DNA of 17,875 nt from Pseudomonadota bacterium. GTDB lineage: Bacteria > Pseudomonadota > Gammaproteobacteria > Burkholderiales > Burkholderiaceae. Below the pieces are notes generated by a model. It saw only the letters and a program-made list of their open reading frames with translations. It ran no database searches and was not told the origin of the DNA. How positions within the stretch are numbered: position 1 is the stretch's first letter; every line of letters begins with the position of its first letter. The translations under genes were made by a program, and so were the position numbers. Shown piece after piece: positions 1 through 6,942 of the stretch. The stretch covers positions 1-17,875 of the forward strand of contig JAKORH010000008.1 in assembly GCA_029777935.1 (NCBI GenBank), given 5' to 3'.

Positions 1-344
1 ACAAGGGCAAGGGCTGCGACACCTTCGGCCCGATCGGCCCATATCTCGTGACGGCCGACCAGATCGCCGATCCGCAGGCGCTCGACATGTGGCTCGACGT
101 CAACGGCGAGAAGCGCCAGCGCGGCAACACGCGCACGATGGTTTTCGGCGTCGCGAACCTGGTGAGCTACATCAGCCAGTTCATGACACTGCTGCCGGGC
201 GACATCATCACCACCGGCACGCCGCCGGGCGTCGGCATGGGCATGAAACCGCCGCAGTACCTGAAGCCCGGCGACGTGGTCACGCTCGGCATCGCAGGTC
301 TCGGCGAGCAGCGGCAGGGCGTGACCGCGTACGCGGGCCGCTGA
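1..344 (+). CDS. Fumarylacetoacetate hydrolase (FAH) family protein, C-terminal part
   Basis: The reading frame is open from base 3 to the TGA at 342-344, giving 113 visible residues; the start lies left of the window. The protein matches the C-terminal half of the FAH fold, which includes 2-hydroxyhepta-2,4-dienedioate isomerase, 2-oxopent-4-enoate hydratase-like enzymes, acylpyruvate hydrolases and ureidoglycolate lyase-like proteins. Visible family landmarks are KGKGCDTFGPIGP at the left edge, the VNGEKRQRGNT stretch, MVFGVANLVSYIS, the LLPGDIITTGTPPGVG signature and a closing LKPGDVV...I.GLG segment. Family members are metal-dependent enzymes cleaving or isomerising C-C bonds, often in aromatic-ring catabolism. 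The exact substrate cannot be told from this half. It converges on the oxidoreductase operon with only 31 bases between the two stop codons and no clear terminator. Confidence 0.9.
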   Translation, partial: KGKGCDTFGPIGPYLVTADQIADPQALDMWLDVNGEKRQRGNTRTMVFGVANLVSYISQFMTLLPGDIITTGTPPGVGMGMKPPQYLKPGDVVTLGIAGLGEQRQGVTAYAGR

Positions 345-375
345 AGTCTCGAATTGATCGAATCGCGTGTCGCGG

Positions 376-930
376 CTACGCGGCCGCGGTCGCCTGCGCG
401 GCGAGCCGGTAACCGATCGCCAGCGCCTCGACGTTCAGTTGCACGTAGCTGCGCGGCGTATCCGCCAGCACCGCGCGCTCCAGAGTTTCGCGGTCGCACA
501 GATCCGCCAGCGCGGCGAGCGCGCCCAGCGCGACGATGTTGGCCACTCGCTCGCTGCCGAGTTCGATCGCGGTCCGCGTCAGCGGCAGGTGCAGCGCGCG
601 CAAGTCGCCGTCGGGCAGCGTCGGGGTGAGCCGCGTGTCGGCCAGCACCCGCGCGCCCGGCTTCAGCAGCGGCCACGACGGCGCGACCGCGAGCTGGTCG
701 AGCAGCACCAGCGCATCGAGCGCGGTCGCCAGCGGGTAGTCGACCTCGGCATCGTCGATTACGAGGTCGGAGTTGCAGTAGCCGCCGCGCGAGGTCGGCT
801 CGTAGGTCTGCGACTGCGCGACGCGCCGGCCGCTCGCGACCAGCGCCTCGGCCAGCATGCGGCCGGCGAGGATCAGGCCCTGCCCGCCGGTGCCGGCGAT
901 GCGCACTTCGAGTCGATGGCCGACCTTCAC
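376..930 (-). CDS. korC: 2-oxoacid:ferredoxin oxidoreductase, gamma subunit (OorC/KorC type)
   Basis: A 184-residue protein of the POR-gamma family, the third catalytic subunit of OorDABC-type 2-oxoacid:ferredoxin oxidoreductases, close to the roughly 185 residues usual for OorC. It begins VKVGHRLEVRIAGTGGQG; the GTGGQG loop at residues 13-18 is the family's CoA/nucleotide-binding glycine motif. SQTYEPTSRGGYCNSDLVI (about 40-58) and LGSERVANIVALGAL (about 124-138) are further family segments. I chose the GTG at 930-928 because the frame upstream of it is the shadow of korB and the family alignment starts here. It overlaps the korB stop as GTGA (927-930), a typical translational-coupling junction. 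It is the last gene of the operon. The substrate is not set by this subunit; 2-oxoglutarate is the best guess by family. Confidence 0.9.
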   Translation of the reverse strand: MKVGHRLEVRIAGTGGQGLILAGRMLAEALVASGRRVAQSQTYEPTSRGGYCNSDLVIDDAEVDYPLATALDALVLLDQLAVAPSWPLLKPGARVLADTRLTPTLPDGDLRALHLPLTRTAIELGSERVANIVALGALAALADLCDRETLERAVLADTPRSYVQLNVEALAIGYRLAAQATAAA

Positions 931-1775
931 TTGCCCGCCTTGCCCGCCAGCGCCTTCGCGCGCGCGGCCGCGCGGCGATAGGCGGCGCCGTACTCGGCGC
1001 GATCGTTGGTCGACAGCACGCCGGTGCGCAGGTCGGTCGAGCGGAACGGCGCGTCGACCGTGTCGCGATACGCGCTCGGCCGGATCTCGCTCTTCTGGCG
1101 CAGGATCATCTCCGGCGACGAGCCCAGCTCGTTCTTGCGGCCGAAGATCTCGGTGCAGTCCGACAGCACCTCGATGAACGCGAAGCCCGGATGCTCGAGC
1201 CCCTGCCGGATCAGCTCCTTCAGCTTCGGCACGTGGTGCGTGACCTCGCGCCCGACGAAGCCGGCGCCTGCCGCCGTCGCCAGCGAGCACGCATCGAACG
1301 CCGGCTCGGCGTTGCCGAGCGGCGTGGTGGTCGTCAACATCGACTCCGAAGTGGTCGGCGATACCTGCCCGCCCGTCATGCCGTAAACCTCGTTGTTCAG
1401 CATCAGGCAAGTCAGATTCAGGTTGCGCCGGCAGGCGTGGATCAGGTGGTTGCCGCCGATCGCGAGTGCGTCGCCGTCGCCGGTGATCACCACCACGCGC
1501 AGGTCGGGCCGCGCCAGTGCCAGCCCGGTCGCGTACGCGAGCGGTCGGCCGTGCGTGACGTGGTACGTGTTTGCATCGATGTACGCCGACAGCCGGCCCG
1601 CGCAGCCGATGCCGGAGATCACGGCGAGCTTGTCGCGGTCGACCCTGATTTCGTCCAGCGCCCACAGCAGGGCGCGCAGCGCGATGCCGTGCCCGCAGCC
1701 GGGACACAGGAAGTGCGGCATCATGTCGAGCCGCAAGTAGCGGCGGACGTCGAAATCCGCGGCGGTGTCCAGCAT
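927..1775 (-). CDS. korB: 2-oxoacid:ferredoxin oxidoreductase, beta (thiamine-PP) subunit, KorB/OorB type
   Basis: A 282-residue protein that carries the thiamine-pyrophosphate site of a KorAB/OorAB oxidoreductase. CPGCGHG (Cys24, Cys27) near the N-terminus is the family's entry motif. The TPP/Mg signature runs from GDGDALAIGGNH (99-110) to LNNEVYGMTGGQ (126-137). SGIGCAGRLSAYID (about 54-67) and the HGRPLAYATGLALARP stretch are also typical. ATG at 1775-1773 is chosen as start: it overlaps the korA stop by one base (TGATG) and an AAGGAG ribosome site lies 8 bases upstream, inside the end of korA. A GTG codon directly before the ATG is an alternative start. The enzyme decarboxylates a 2-oxoacid and, with KorA and CoA, forms acyl-CoA while reducing ferredoxin. 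The length fits OorB (about 275-285). Confidence 0.93.
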   Translation of the reverse strand: MLDTAADFDVRRYLRLDMMPHFLCPGCGHGIALRALLWALDEIRVDRDKLAVISGIGCAGRLSAYIDANTYHVTHGRPLAYATGLALARPDLRVVVITGDGDALAIGGNHLIHACRRNLNLTCLMLNNEVYGMTGGQVSPTTSESMLTTTTPLGNAEPAFDACSLATAAGAGFVGREVTHHVPKLKELIRQGLEHPGFAFIEVLSDCTEIFGRKNELGSSPEMILRQKSEIRPSAYRDTVDAPFRSTDLRTGVLSTNDRAEYGAAYRRAAARAKALAGKAGK

Positions 1776-2941
1776 CACGTCATCTCCTTGGCCAGCGCTT
1801 CGGCACGCGCGGCGATCGCCGCGGGCGTGATCGGCTCGCCGTCGTAGCGGTTCAGGCCCGCGGCCGGCACGGCGCGCAGGATGCGCTCGACCTCCAGCCG
1901 CAACTGCCCCGCGTTCATCTCCGGCACCAGCACCGCGCGCGCTTGCGCCGCGGCCGCGCGCAGCGCGTCTTCCGGGAACGGCCACAGCGTGATCGGCCGG
2001 AACAGGCCCGCCTTCACGCCGCGCTCGCGCGCCAGAGCCACCGCGCGCTTCGCCGCGCGCGCGCTGATGCCGATGGCGACGATCAGCACTTCAGCGTCGT
2101 CGCAGTCGACGGTTTCATACGCGTCGATTCGCGCTCGGTTCTTGTGCAGCTTGGTCAAGAGCCGCGTCTGGTTGCGCTCGACCACCTCCGGCTTCTGGCT
2201 CGGGAAACCGCTCTCCGAGTGCGTGAGTCCCGTCGTGTGCGTGCGGTAGCCGTCGCCCGGCCGCGCCATCGCCGGCACGCCGTCGTCGCCGGCCGCGTAC
2301 GGCTGGTAGCCCTCGCGCGGGCCGTGCGCCCAGCGCCGCTCGACCTGCACGATCGCTTCCGGTGCCGGCAGCTCGACCGTCTCGGTCAGTTGCGCGATCG
2401 CCTGGTCGTACAGCACGACGACCGGCGTGCGCAGCGATTCGCTCAGCTCGAACGCGCGCACGGTCTGGTCGTAGACCTCGCGCACCGACGCCGGCGCCAG
2501 CACGATGATCGGATAGTCGCCGTGGCTGCCCCAGCGCGTCTGCATCAGGTCCGCCTGCGCCGGCCGCGTCGGCATGCCGGTCGAGGGCCCGCCGCGCATC
2601 ACGTCGACGATCACGCACGGAATCTCCGCCGCCGCCGCGTAGCCGAGGTTCTCCAGCTTCAGCGAGAAGCCGGGGCCGCTGGTCGCGGTCATCGCCTTCA
2701 CGCCGCCCATCGACGCGCCGATCACCGCGGCCATCGACGCGATCTCGTCCTCCATCTGCACGAACACACCGTCCACCGGCGGCAGCAGCCGCGACAGGCG
2801 CTCGGCGACTTCCGACGACGGAGTGATCGGATAGCCGGCGAAGAAGCGGCAGCCCGCCGCCACCGCGGCGAGCGCGCACGCGTGGTTGCCGGAGATCAGC
2901 CGGGCGGCCGGGCGCGCGAGGTTCGCATCGACCGCTTTCAT
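1775..2941 (-). CDS. korA: 2-oxoacid:ferredoxin oxidoreductase, alpha subunit, KorA/OorA type
   Basis: A 388-residue protein of the OorA/KorA family (usual length about 375-390). The N-terminal domain binds the pyrimidine end of TPP: GYPITPSSE sits at 36-44 and the acidic QMEDEIASM stretch at about 62-70. TSGPGFSLKLENLGYAAAAEIP (about 87-108) and VDVMRGGPSTGMPTRPAQADL (about 112-132) are hallmark segments that contact CoA and the 2-oxoacid in this family. The C-terminal half contains the AEVLIVAIGISARAAKRAV transketolase-C-like fold and FRPITLWPFPEDALR. The ATG at 2941-2939 overlaps the upstream stop as ATGA (2938-2941). The frame is open further upstream, but that part is a shadow of the ferredoxin domain. 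No ferredoxin gene of its own is adjacent; the ferredoxin needed is fused to the preceding gene. Confidence 0.94.
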   Translation of the reverse strand: MKAVDANLARPAARLISGNHACALAAVAAGCRFFAGYPITPSSEVAERLSRLLPPVDGVFVQMEDEIASMAAVIGASMGGVKAMTATSGPGFSLKLENLGYAAAAEIPCVIVDVMRGGPSTGMPTRPAQADLMQTRWGSHGDYPIIVLAPASVREVYDQTVRAFELSESLRTPVVVLYDQAIAQLTETVELPAPEAIVQVERRWAHGPREGYQPYAAGDDGVPAMARPGDGYRTHTTGLTHSESGFPSQKPEVVERNQTRLLTKLHKNRARIDAYETVDCDDAEVLIVAIGISARAAKRAVALARERGVKAGLFRPITLWPFPEDALRAAAAQARAVLVPEMNAGQLRLEVERILRAVPAAGLNRYDGEPITPAAIAARAEALAKEMT

Positions 2942-3858
2942 GCGGCGGCTCCAACCGGTGCGAGCGGATCGAGGCACACGCGGATCGCGAAATCCGGGCA
3001 CAGCCACTCGCACAGCCGGCAGCCGGTGCACAGCGCCGGGTCGGTCAACTCGACGATGCGCTCGTCGTTCAGCCGCAGGCAGCGCTCCGGACAAAGCTTC
3101 ACGCAGATGTCGCAGCTCTTGCACCAATGCGGCGTGATCTCGAGCCGGACCGCGTACGGCACAGTCGCCACAGGCGCAGCGGGCGCGGCGGCTTCCGCGG
3201 GTAGCTCGCCGCCGCGCGCGCGCTCAATCCATTCGCGCCCGCGGCGGAACGCCTTGACATTGATGCCGACCGTCTTCGGCGGCACGAACGCGGTCAGCGC
3301 CGCTTCCCAGTCGGCGACCGGAAACTCGAGCGCGATCGACAATGCGCCGAGCAGCACGACGTTGGCCGCGCGCTCGTTGCCGAGTTCCTCGGCGATGTGC
3401 GTGGCATCGATCGCGTAGCCCTCGGCCACGTGCGTGCGCACCTCGGCCGGCGTCTCGCGCGAGTAGCGCAGCGGCGCACCAGGCTGGCGGCTCAGGCACG
3501 CGAACGGCGGCACGATGCGCTTGGTGTCGCACACGAAGATGCCTTCGGGTTTGAGCCACGGCAGCCAGCGCATGCCTTCGGCCCATTCGAGCGCGACCAG
3601 GATGTCGGCCTCGCCGCGCGGGATCGTCGGCGACCACACCTGCGCACCGAACCGCACGTGGCTGAACACGGTGCCGCCGCGCTTGGCCATGCCGTGCACC
3701 TCGCTCTGCTTGACCTGCAGTCCGCGCGACTGCGCGAGTGTGGCGAGCACCTTCGACACCAGGATCACGCCCTGCCCGCCGACGCCGACGATCAGCACGT
3801 TGACCGGCGCGGTAGTCGCCGTGCGCTGCGCATCCGCCGCCTGCACGCCTGCGCTCAT
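2938..3858 (-). CDS. iorB: IorB (indolepyruvate oxidoreductase beta subunit) fused to a two-cluster ferredoxin domain
   Basis: This 306-residue protein has two parts. Residues about 19-215 are a POR-gamma/IorB domain: VLIVGVGGQGVILVSKVL (GVGGQG at 25-30), SEVHGMAKRGGTVFSHVR, LEWAEGMRWLPWL and GNERAANVVLLGAL. After an Ala/Pro-rich linker (about 215-232), residues about 233-306 form a bacterial-type 2[4Fe-4S] ferredoxin: Cys246, 249, 252 and 256 (CKSCDICVKLCP) and Cys277, 280, 283 and 287 (CTGCRLCEWLCP). IorB alone is about 190-220 residues, so the extra ~75 residues correspond to a whole OorD/KorD-type delta subunit. IorB pairs with IorA, which is encoded upstream; KorA follows immediately with an ATGA overlap. 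The start is ATG 3858-3856, preceded by a weak GGTGA ribosome site. The protein could serve both enzyme modules; that role is inference. Confidence 0.92.
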   Translation of the reverse strand: MSAGVQAADAQRTATTAPVNVLIVGVGGQGVILVSKVLATLAQSRGLQVKQSEVHGMAKRGGTVFSHVRFGAQVWSPTIPRGEADILVALEWAEGMRWLPWLKPEGIFVCDTKRIVPPFACLSRQPGAPLRYSRETPAEVRTHVAEGYAIDATHIAEELGNERAANVVLLGALSIALEFPVADWEAALTAFVPPKTVGINVKAFRRGREWIERARGGELPAEAAAPAAPVATVPYAVRLEITPHWCKSCDICVKLCPERCLRLNDERIVELTDPALCTGCRLCEWLCPDFAIRVCLDPLAPVGAAA

Positions 3859-3880
3859 GGGATCACCCTGCCTGCTCTGT

Positions 3881-3945
3881 CACCCCGGCGGAGGCCGGGG
3901 CCCAAGTTGAACGTCGGAAATTGGGCCCCGGCCTTCGCCGGGGCG
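3881..3945. repeat. REPIN-like nested palindromic repeat, copy 1 (between iorA and iorB)
   Basis: Two 25-base arms, 3881-3905 and 3921-3945, are inverted copies matching at 23 of 25 positions and separated by a 15-base loop. Each arm contains its own smaller hairpin, CCCCGGC/GCCGGGG around a four-base loop (GGAG in the left arm, GAAG in the reverse-complemented right arm). This nested structure is the form of paired REP elements (REPINs). A second copy lies at 13031-13102. It occupies most of the 112-base gap between iorA and the iorB fusion, so an operon transcript would carry a strong hairpin there. No T-run follows, so it is not a standard intrinsic terminator. Confidence 0.85.
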
Positions 3946-3970
3946 ACGCGCTTCTGCTGAAGCCGGCCTC

Positions 3971-5800
3971 TCATTGCAGCGGCTCCGCGGGCGGCTTGAT
4001 GCAATCGACCGTGCACACCTGCGCGCACAGCGTGCAGCCGATGCACAGCGCCGGATCGATCCTGACCTTGTGCCGGCCCTCGAAGGTCGAGTCGGCCCAC
4101 GTCAGTGCCGGGCAGCCGAGGTTCATGCACGACTGGCACGCGTTGCACAGCGGCTCGACGATCGAAAGCGGCGGCCCCTTGATCTTCACCGGGTCGATCA
4201 CGCACGGCCGGTCCGAGATCACGACCGACACTCCCCGATGCATGATCGCTTCGCGCAGCGTCTGGTACATGTCCGCGAGATCGTAGGAGTCGATCCTGCG
4301 TACCCACTTGACGCCGATCGCGCGCACCAGCGCCTCGTAATCGACGTGCGGCGCCGGCTCGCCGCGCAGGTTCCTGCCGGTGCCCGGATGGTCCTGCCCG
4401 CCGGTCATCGCGGTGACATGATTGTCGAGCAGAATGATCGTGATGTTGGCGTCGTTGTAGACCGCGTCGATCAGCGCCGGAATGCCGGCGTGCAGGAAGG
4501 TCGAGTCGCCGATCGTCGCCAGCACCGGGCGCGTCTCGCCGCCCCTGGCCATGCCTGAAGCAACGCCGATCGAGCAACCCATCGCCACCGAGGTGTCGAT
4601 GCCGCGCAGCGGATCGAGCGCGGCCAGCGTGTAGCAGCCGATGTCGCCCGCGACGCGCGCGCCCATCGCGCGCACCGCCATGTAGGTCGACGTGTGCGGG
4701 CAGCCCGCGCACAGCACTGGCGGGCGCGCGATCGGCTGCGGCATCCACGCCGCCGGCCGCTGCGGCCGCGGCGGCAGCACGCCCGCCTTCTCGAAGCCGG
4801 CGCGCACGACCTCGGGTGCGAACTCGCCGGTGCGCGGAAAGAATTCCTTGCCGGCGACCGCGATGCCGAGCGCGCGCAGCTCGCGCTCGATGAAGGGCTC
4901 CAGTTCCTCGACCACTAACACGCGCTCGACCGACGCGCAGAACTCGCGCAGCAGCTTGTCCGGCAGCGGCCACGAGGCGCCGAGCTTCAGCACGCTCGCC
5001 CGCGGTAGCACCTCGCGCACGTACGGATAGCAGGTGCCGGCGGTAATCACGCCGATGCGCGCGCCGCCCCCGCCCTCATCCCTTTCCCAGCGGTTGATCG
5101 GCGCGTCGTTCAGGTACTCGCGCAGCTTGTCCTCGCGCGCGATGATCGCCGCGTGACGGCCGCGCGCGTGCGCCGGGATCATCACGTTCTTGCCCGTGTT
5201 CTCGACGAAGCCGCGAACCGGTCGCTCGGTCCGGGCGCCGACCTGCACCGGACTGCGCGTGTGCGACAGCCGCGTGGTGGCGCGCACCAGCACGATGGTG
5301 TCGAAGCGCTCGGACAGGTCGAACGCGAGCCGCGTGAATTCCAGCGCCTCCTGCGCGTCGGCGGGCTCGAGCACCGGCACTGCGCCGAACTGCCCGTACA
5401 GCCGCGAGTCCTGCTCGTTCTGCGAGCTGTGGATGCCCGGGTCGTCGGCCACCGCGATCACCAGTCCGCCGTTGGCGCCGATGTAGGTCTGCGACATGAA
5501 CGAATCGGCGGCGACGTTCAGCCCCACGTGCTTCATCGCCGCCAGCGCGCGGCTGCCCGCGAACGAGGCGCCGATCGCCACGTCGAGCGCGACCTTCTCG
5601 TTGGTCGACCACTGCGCGTGCACGTCCTGCGCCGGGTACTGGCCGAGCGACTCGAGAATCTCGGTGCTCGGCGTGCCGGGATACGCCGCCGCGACCCGCA
5701 CGCCTGCTTCCCACGCGCCGCGCGCAATGGCCTCGTTGCCGGTCAGCGGCCGCAGCTCGACCGCCCGCGGCGGTTCCGCCACTCCCGATACTGCGTGCAT
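3971..5800 (-). CDS. iorA: Indolepyruvate ferredoxin oxidoreductase alpha subunit IorA
   Basis: A 609-residue protein, the usual size for IorA (about 600-650). The enzyme converts arylpyruvates (indolepyruvate, phenylpyruvate and similar) plus CoA to arylacetyl-CoA and CO2 while reducing ferredoxin. The N-terminal pyrimidine-binding domain has GNEAIARGAWEAG and YPGTPSTE (40-47). The C-terminal domain binds TPP: CAGCPHTSTY, then GDSTF (431-435) through LLDNHVTAMTGGQDHPGTG (N460). The tail holds two [4Fe-4S] sites: Cys552, 555, 558 and 563 (CNACQSCMNLGCP) and Cys586, 589, 592 and 596 (CIGCTLCAQVC). ATG 5800-5798 follows a GGGGAG ribosome site at good spacing. It is the first gene of the operon; the gap to iorB is 112 bases and contains a palindromic repeat. 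The real substrate may differ from indolepyruvate. Confidence 0.95.
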   Translation of the reverse strand: MHAVSGVAEPPRAVELRPLTGNEAIARGAWEAGVRVAAAYPGTPSTEILESLGQYPAQDVHAQWSTNEKVALDVAIGASFAGSRALAAMKHVGLNVAADSFMSQTYIGANGGLVIAVADDPGIHSSQNEQDSRLYGQFGAVPVLEPADAQEALEFTRLAFDLSERFDTIVLVRATTRLSHTRSPVQVGARTERPVRGFVENTGKNVMIPAHARGRHAAIIAREDKLREYLNDAPINRWERDEGGGGARIGVITAGTCYPYVREVLPRASVLKLGASWPLPDKLLREFCASVERVLVVEELEPFIERELRALGIAVAGKEFFPRTGEFAPEVVRAGFEKAGVLPPRPQRPAAWMPQPIARPPVLCAGCPHTSTYMAVRAMGARVAGDIGCYTLAALDPLRGIDTSVAMGCSIGVASGMARGGETRPVLATIGDSTFLHAGIPALIDAVYNDANITIILLDNHVTAMTGGQDHPGTGRNLRGEPAPHVDYEALVRAIGVKWVRRIDSYDLADMYQTLREAIMHRGVSVVISDRPCVIDPVKIKGPPLSIVEPLCNACQSCMNLGCPALTWADSTFEGRHKVRIDPALCIGCTLCAQVCTVDCIKPPAEPLQ

Positions 5801-5856
5801 TCAGCTCTCCCCGGCAAACTCGGCCGTGCATCGTAGGGGCGCGCGAGGTCGGTTCC

Positions 5857-5872
5857 CTTGAGATGGCTCAAG
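5857..5872. promoter_or_regulatory. Possible operator: 6-base dyad in the iorA / mlaF-like divergent region
   Basis: CTTGAG and CTCAAG form a perfect 6-base inverted repeat with a 4-base spacer, 57 bases upstream of the iorA start. It is the most evident dyad in the 208-base region between the divergent genes. I could not find convincing -35/-10 boxes beside it, and short dyads of this size occur by chance, so a regulatory role is only a suggestion. Confidence 0.25.
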
Positions 5873-6008
5873 ACGGCGGCTACCGCGAATTCTCGCCGAC
5901 TGATGCATGATGCGGGCGCGACAGCGAATGACGGCTGGCCGGGGCCGAGCGAGGTCCCGCGCCGAACCCGGCAGACTGCACTTTCGTCATCGTTCCGAGC
6001 GCCTTCGT

Positions 6009-6812
6009 ATGTCAACCGACGACCTGATCACCATTGACCGCGTCACCTTCGGCTACGACCGAGGGGTCGTCCTGCGCGACGTGACGCTGGGTTTCCCGCG
6101 CGGCAAAGTCTCCGCGATCATGGGCGGTTCGGGCAGCGGCAAGACGACGCTGCTGCGCCTGATCGGCGGCATGATTCGACCGCAGCAGGGCACGATCACG
6201 TTCGAAGGCGAGCCGGTCGACCCGCGCCGCAAGGCCCGGCTGTACGCGATGCGGCGGCGCATGGGCATGCTGTTCCAGGCCGGCGCGCTGTTCACCGATC
6301 TGACGGTGTTCGAGAACATCGCCTTCCCGCTGCGGGAGCACACGCAGCTTCCCGAATCGATGATCCGCGACGTGGTGCTGCTGAAGCTGCAGGCGGTGGG
6401 GCTGCGCGGCGCGGCGCAACTGCGCATCGCCGAAGTCTCCGGCGGCATGGCGCGGCGGGTCGCGCTGGCGCGCGCCATCGCGCTCGACCCGGAGGTGATC
6501 CTCTATGACGAGCCGTTCGTGGGACTCGATCCAATCTCGATGAACGTGATCGCGAACCTGGTGCGCCGGCTGAACGACGCCACCGGGGCCACGTCGCTGG
6601 TCGTCTCGCGCGACGTGGAGGCGAGTTTCCAGATCGCCGATTACGCCTGTCTGATCAACACCAGCCGGATCGTCGAGCACGGCACGCCGCAGCAGTTGCA
6701 GTCCAGCGACAATCCCGAAGTCCGCCAGTTCATACGCGGCGAGCCGAACGGACCGGTGCCGTTTCACTATCCGGCGCCGCCGCTCGAGGACGACTACGAC
6801 CTGCGGGCGTGA
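6009..6812 (+). CDS. mlaF: ABC transporter ATP-binding protein, MlaF/Ttg2A type, with altered H-loop
   Basis: A 267-residue ATPase resembling MlaF, the motor of the MlaFEDB system that moves phospholipids between the inner membrane and the periplasm. Walker A is GGSGSGKTT (39-47), the Q-loop lies in LFQAGALFTDLTVFENIAFPL, the signature is VSGGMARRVALARAIAL (S144-M147), Walker B is VILYDEPFVGLDP (163-175). The family's switch histidine (VVSHDV in MlaF) is Arg201 here (VVSRDV). The C-terminal segment IVEHGTPQQL...NPEVRQFIRGEPNGPVPFHYP is typical of MlaF. I chose ATG 6009 because the family alignment begins here; the frame continues upstream to 5907 with Arg-rich residues unlike the family. No mlaE, mlaD, mlaC or mlaB follows; the next gene is a Mg2+ ATPase 130 bases on. 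It may be an orphan ATPase working with a distant permease, or a decaying copy. Confidence 0.85.
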   Translation: MSTDDLITIDRVTFGYDRGVVLRDVTLGFPRGKVSAIMGGSGSGKTTLLRLIGGMIRPQQGTITFEGEPVDPRRKARLYAMRRRMGMLFQAGALFTDLTVFENIAFPLREHTQLPESMIRDVVLLKLQAVGLRGAAQLRIAEVSGGMARRVALARAIALDPEVILYDEPFVGLDPISMNVIANLVRRLNDATGATSLVVSRDVEASFQIADYACLINTSRIVEHGTPQQLQSSDNPEVRQFIRGEPNGPVPFHYPAPPLEDDYDLRA

Positions 6813-6942
6813 CGGTCGCCGCTTGACGTAGCATCGCGCGCTTGCACTTGATCGTCCGCGCCGTCCGCAGGATGGCCGCGTCGGTCCTGACCCACCATCT
6901 TCCCGGCGGTTGTCGAACACCGCGCATGCCGGAACACCAGAC

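Noticed and set aside
345..375. Two-way terminator between the FAH gene and korC
   Set aside because: The 31-base gap shows no stem of useful length and no T-run on either strand.
5907..6008. N-terminal extension of the MlaF-like protein from an upstream ATG at 5907
   Set aside because: The added 34 residues are Arg-rich and unlike MlaF, which begins just before the first beta strand (ITIDRVTFGYD); ATG 6009 fits the family.
6910..6942. TTG start for mgtA 33 bases upstream of the ATG
   Set aside because: It would add 11 residues with no family support; ATG 6943 gives a normal MgtA start.
6813..6942. A Mg2+-sensing leader or riboswitch upstream of mgtA
   Set aside because: Only short, weak stems can be drawn (for example CAGGA with TCCTG), no leader peptide stands out, and the gap may simply be part of a transcript from the preceding gene.
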